A DNA stretch of 35,520 bases, taken from an uncultured Nitrospira sp. (GTDB lineage: Bacteria; Nitrospirota; Nitrospiria; Nitrospirales; Nitrospiraceae). The notes beneath the pieces were generated by a model. It worked only from the letters and a program-made list of their open reading frames with translations, had not been told where the DNA came from and made no database searches. Position 1 is the first letter of the stretch. Every line of letters begins with the position of its first letter. Positions 32,501-35,520 of the stretch are shown here, in pieces. The position numbers and the translations under genes are program-made. The stretch covers positions 1-35,520 of the forward strand of contig CABVRV010000035.1 of assembly GCA_902500755.1 (NCBI GenBank), written 5' to 3'.

Positions 32501-32578
32501 GGTGAGATAGCGTGCTTATTCCACGTTTAATCGCTGGGGCGTAGAGGTTTCAGTCGAGAGCGAACGAAGGAGGGCCTT

Positions 32579-32821
32579 ATGATCCCAGTCAAGAGCCAGT
32601 TCCTCCAGCTGACGTTGTCGGCGATCACGTTTCTGTTGGTTATTGGTGCGCTCTCGATGATCTGGCCCGGCATCATTGCCCTCTTTCTCGGTGTCCTTCT
32701 GCTGCTCCAATCGTTTAGTGCTGAACCGGAGGTAGTGGTGCTGTCGTGGGCCGAAGTCGGCCAAGTGCCGATCGTCGTCGCCTCGCTTCCGCGACCTGGC
32801 CTTCCGGCGATGTTCTCGTGA
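32579..32821 (+). CDS. Small membrane protein, 80 aa (possibly degraded)
   Basis: ATG 32579 is preceded by AAGGAGG five bases upstream, a near-ideal ribosome binding site, which favours this strand over the overlapping minus-strand frame 32516-32848. The first ~45 residues form two hydrophobic segments (LTLSAITFLLVIGALSMIW and GIIALFLGVLLLLQSF) around a Pro-Gly turn, loosely resembling small PGPGW-type membrane proteins. The remaining 35 residues look less natural and may be out of the original frame. Function unknown. Confidence 0.4.
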   Translation: MIPVKSQFLQLTLSAITFLLVIGALSMIWPGIIALFLGVLLLLQSFSAEPEVVVLSWAEVGQVPIVVASLPRPGLPAMFS

Positions 32822-33625
32822 AGATTGAGCGGTATGCTCATCTGTCAAGCGCGTTCCGCCATGAGGGGATGGACTCCGAGGTGATCATGAACGCCAACGC
32901 GGAAGCTCGACTCGAAAGAGACGGTCGAGAAGGGTGAGACAAGGAATCGTCCATCTCGAAGGATCCAGTCAAGAGGCCAAAACTCCTCCCCACTTCTTCA
33001 CGTCAATAGTCGTGCCCAAAACAAAATTCGCTTGCTCTTCGGCATCGCTACCTCCGATTGTATTCCTCACCACTCACGCACCCTCACTGAATCTATATTC
33101 GGATACTCTCAGAATCGAAAGAGATTCACCTGACGGAAGCTTCTTCAGAGACGGCAGCATAATCCTTTGGAGAAAAGCCATTCTTGTCGACTCATCGCGG
33201 CCTATTCTTTGCTATAAGAAGCCGATGTCACAGTGTTCACAGTAGATGAGATTTCATGAGTTATACGCTTCGAGGATGAGGTAGCTGGTATGTGAAGGAG
33301 TTTGCCATCGGAGACGGGTCGAGAATCCAGCAATGTGCTATCACAAGACCTGATGTGGCCCGGATTTGACAGACACCTTTGTCGCCAGCGTTTGCATCAG
33401 GCGCTCGGCTATCGGAGTCCGGAGAAGTTTGAGCAGCAGAGTGACTCTTAATCCCGGTGTCCATTATTTCGGGGCACTCTCAGTTCAGATCTTTCCATTT
33501 TCTCTGTCGAGAATGCTGCTGTGGTGGCTGCCGAGCCGATTGAGGCTATTGCTCCTCGCTCTCGCTTATGTAAGGCTTCTATCCATTGTTACGAGGATTG
33601 ATTTAGCGGCAGAAGGGAGGAAGCT
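32822..33625. other. Gene-poor stretch with repeat copy 2
   Basis: About 800 bases without a convincing gene. Open frames exist (plus strand 32934-33245 starting GTG, and 33366-33629 overlapping the protease start by ATGA), but they have no recognisable domain. It includes the second copy of the ~130-bp repeat. It may be decayed coding sequence. Confidence 0.45.
33083..33213. repeat. Diverged dispersed repeat, copy 2
   Basis: Shares the ordered blocks CTCACTGAATC, TTCGGATACT, GAATCGAAA, GA(C/T)TCA near GGCC, and TT(C/T)TTTGCT-like end with 32199-32332. Both copies are close to 130 bases long. Indels shift any reading frame, so the conservation is not obviously protein-level. Confidence 0.45.
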
Positions 33626-35419
33626 ATGAAGCGCTATTTGTATTTTTTTATCGCTACTGCTTTATTAGTTTTGAGCCCTATGACGACACGATCAGGATCC
33701 GATGCTCCTATTAAGCCATCAAAATCACGTACCGACACAGGCCCCAATTTTGTCGTTGGGGAAATCATCGTCAAAATGAAACCAACAAAGACACTATCAC
33801 CTCAGGTAATGTCAGCTTTGGAAATTGAAAAAGGGGCGCAGCAACCGCTTTCCGGAGGAGAGATCCTTGTTAGGATTAACCCAACAACGTTCCATTCATT
33901 GAATGCCAGTGATGCGGCTAAGAAAACCATAGAGGCGTTGAAGCAGCTTCGGAAAGATCCCAATGTGGAATACGCGCAACTCAACTACATTGTGGTTGCG
34001 CAGCAAGTCAATCCGAATGATCCGCGATACAACGAACAATGGCACTACTTTAATAAAGGAAATAAGGCAGGAGATGTGGAAGGGGGAATCAGCCTCCCGG
34101 CTATATGGGGGATAACTACCGGTAGGGGAGACATCGTAGTGGCTGTGCTAGACACCGGTATACTGCCGAACCACCCGGACATTATGGGTGAAACCAATTT
34201 GGGACAGGGATTTGATTTCATAACACGTATATTCACTGCCAATGACGGTGATGGTAGGGATAACGACCCAACTGACCCTGGCGATGGGGAGGCTGCCAAC
34301 GATTGCTTCCTAGGCAGCCCTCCAACCAACTCAACCTGGCATGGGACTCATGTTGCCGGAACTGTCGGCATAGGGAACACGGATAATGCTACAGGCGTGG
34401 CAGGGGTAAATTGGCGGGTAACCGTGTTGCCTGTGCGAGTTCTAGGCAGATGCGGAGGAACCTCCGCAGATATTAATGATGCCATCCGATGGGCCGCTGG
34501 CTTGAGAGTCCCCGGTGTCCCACGGAATGCAAACCTGGCTAGGATCATCAATGCTAGTCTACGCGCTGATCTTGGAGCAGGTCACTCATGTGCTAGTGAC
34601 ACTCCTGCGACACAAAATGCAATAAACGATGCAGTGGATGCCGGCGTTACTATAGTTGCGGCAGCCGGGAATGATGCTCTTGATGTAGCGACTATGATGC
34701 CGGCTGGATGTGATAACGTCATCGCGGTTTCGGCTTCTAATTCAGATGGCAATTTGGTGACCCGCTATTCCAACTTCGGCCCAAAGGTTACCATTATGGC
34801 GCCCGGCGGGGATTTTTTTCGGACAGGTCAGTTTCAAGCTGTCGATGGGGTATTGAGTCTGATTGATGGTGGATACGGCTTCATGGAAGGTACTTCCATG
34901 GCTGCGCCCCATGTATCAGGGGTGTTAGCCTTATGGCTTTCCTGTGAACCAGCTTTGGACCGAAATGACCTCATACAACGTCTACGGCAAACAGCAGTCG
35001 CTAGAGATGCCAATCAATGTCCTCAGCCATGCGGGGCAGGTCTCCTTAGTTCTCGGTTACCTCAGTATTACAAAGGATGCGTACATAACTCCCTCCATAA
35101 CATGACTTATAATGCCGGTGGATGGCGGACAGATCACCATGTGCGGACGGTGGGAGATGTGAATGCAGATGGCAGAGCCGACCTCATCGGGTTCGGCGAC
35201 AATGCCGTCTTTGTCGCACTGGCCCAGGCCGACGGGAGCGACCCGCAGCGGGTGACATTTAGCAACCCCCAGCGGGTACTGCAGAGCTTTACCTATAACG
35301 GCGGATGGCGGACGGATCAGCATGTGCGGACGGTGGGAGACGTGAACAATGATGGAATGGCCGACCTCATCGGGTTCGGCGACCATTATGTATTTGTCGC
35401 AGCAGGGCGGTTGGAATAA
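33626..35419 (+). CDS. Secreted subtilisin-like (S8) serine protease with FG-GAP/VCBS-type repeats
   Basis: The 597-residue protein has a signal peptide (about 1-24), an inhibitor I9-like propeptide (about 41-128, FVVGEIIVKMKP ... DPNVEYAQLNY) and an S8 catalytic domain. The triad and oxyanion residues are visible: Asp176 (VAVLDTG), His239 (STWHGTHVAGT), Asn349 (AAAGND) and Ser424 (GTSMAAPHVSG). Cysteines in the domain may form disulfides. After it come two copies of GGWRTDxHVRTVGDVN-x-DG-x-ADLIGFGD (about 498-531 and 559-592), calcium-binding FG-GAP/VCBS repeats, after which the protein stops. The enzyme is probably exported and active. GGGAGG lies five bases before the start. Confidence 0.9.
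   Translation: MKRYLYFFIATALLVLSPMTTRSGSDAPIKPSKSRTDTGPNFVVGEIIVKMKPTKTLSPQVMSALEIEKGAQQPLSGGEILVRINPTTFHSLNASDAAKKTIEALKQLRKDPNVEYAQLNYIVVAQQVNPNDPRYNEQWHYFNKGNKAGDVEGGISLPAIWGITTGRGDIVVAVLDTGILPNHPDIMGETNLGQGFDFITRIFTANDGDGRDNDPTDPGDGEAANDCFLGSPPTNSTWHGTHVAGTVGIGNTDNATGVAGVNWRVTVLPVRVLGRCGGTSADINDAIRWAAGLRVPGVPRNANLARIINASLRADLGAGHSCASDTPATQNAINDAVDAGVTIVAAAGNDALDVATMMPAGCDNVIAVSASNSDGNLVTRYSNFGPKVTIMAPGGDFFRTGQFQAVDGVLSLIDGGYGFMEGTSMAAPHVSGVLALWLSCEPALDRNDLIQRLRQTAVARDANQCPQPCGAGLLSSRLPQYYKGCVHNSLHNMTYNAGGWRTDHHVRTVGDVNADGRADLIGFGDNAVFVALAQADGSDPQRVTFSNPQRVLQSFTYNGGWRTDQHVRTVGDVNNDGMADLIGFGDHYVFVAAGRLE
35117..35401 (+). repeat. Tandem 102-bp repeat pair within the protease gene
   Basis: Units at 35117-35218 and 35300-35401 are 102 bases each and differ at about 16 positions by my count (about 84% identical), starting 183 bases apart. 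They encode the two FG-GAP/VCBS-type modules. High nucleotide identity indicates recent duplication or conversion. Confidence 0.8.
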
Positions 35420-35520
35420 AGCGGCTGCCCCAGAGAGTTGAGAGGTAAGAAAAGGTACCGGGAGTGAATGGCGCTTACTTAAGCTTCTTAGGATGGCCAT
35501 AGTTCGGGATATCCTCTCTG

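Larger units (their letters stand above)
32109..32578. other. Gene-poor stretch with repeat copy 1 and a long hairpin
   Basis: No convincing gene was found. The stretch contains one copy of a diverged ~130-bp repeat (32199-32332) and a 10-bp inverted repeat (32442-32500). Short open frames on both strands lack ribosome binding sites and recognisable motifs. Confidence 0.5.

Noticed and set aside
32516-32848. 110-codon minus-strand ORF rich in Arg, Glu and Gln opposite the 80-residue membrane ORF
   Set aside because: Composition is typical of an antisense shadow of a hydrophobic frame, and it has no ribosome binding site, whereas the plus strand has AAGGAGG.
1-35520. Search for CRISPR arrays, insertion sequences, tRNA/rRNA genes and phage genes
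   Set aside because: No regularly spaced repeats, transposase motifs, tRNA-like cloverleaf with TTCRA loop, or phage structural genes were seen.

Overview
The window is a stretch of bacterial chromosome of moderate GC. It has densely packed genes, short intergenic gaps, and clear Shine-Dalgarno sites on many but not all genes. Gene content points to a Nitrospira-like member of the Nitrospirota: the LL-diaminopimelate aminotransferase (DapL) route to lysine, a fused arginine/lysine operon, a family-5 uracil-DNA glycosylase, a PilZ/NTP-pyrophosphatase/RmuC operon and many small lineage-type lipoproteins. This assignment is an inference from gene families; there is no rRNA or other phylogenetic marker in the window.

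Left end (1-7.6 kb), partly accessory. A truncated TauE/SafE permease is followed by a secreted unknown protein, a TumE/TumA-like toxin-antitoxin pair with a palindromic operator over its promoter, two unrelated lipoproteins (a BNR-type propeller and a His-rich protein), several conserved-looking unknowns, a PmtA/UbiE-like methyltransferase, and a second methyltransferase gene split by an in-frame TAA.

Middle (7.6-21.9 kb), mostly housekeeping. In order: a class I glutamine amidotransferase, dapL, folK-panC, then a minus-strand operon rmuC / MazG-like NTP pyrophosphatase / PilZ protein. Next come a rifampin-phosphotransferase-like PEP-utilising enzyme behind glycerate 2-kinase, a lytic transglycosylase, uracil-DNA glycosylase, a transaldolase-like aldolase, a BamE/SmpA-like lipoprotein, a YHS/TRASH metal-binding membrane protein and a 50-residue zinc-ribbon protein.

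Right-centre (22.0-30.1 kb). One minus-strand operon runs argD-argF-argG-argH-small LptM-like lipoprotein-lysA-dapA-dapB, with start/stop overlaps at most junctions. With dapL at 8.7 kb it supplies most of the later arginine pathway and much of the diaminopimelate/lysine pathway; DAP feeds both protein synthesis and peptidoglycan. Divergent from it are a zinc-ribbon DUF2628 membrane protein and a phosphoglycerate mutase.

Right end (31.6-35.5 kb), accessory and gene-poor. It holds an unknown protein, about 1.5 kb with weak or decayed ORFs and two diverged copies of a ~130 bp repeat, and a secreted subtilisin-like protease with two nearly duplicated FG-GAP/VCBS-type repeats. No tRNA, rRNA, CRISPR array, insertion sequence or phage gene was recognised. 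The most unusual signals are the toxin-antitoxin operator/leaderless arrangement, the nonsense-interrupted methyltransferase, the PilZ-NTPase-RmuC operon, and the diverged repeat pair.
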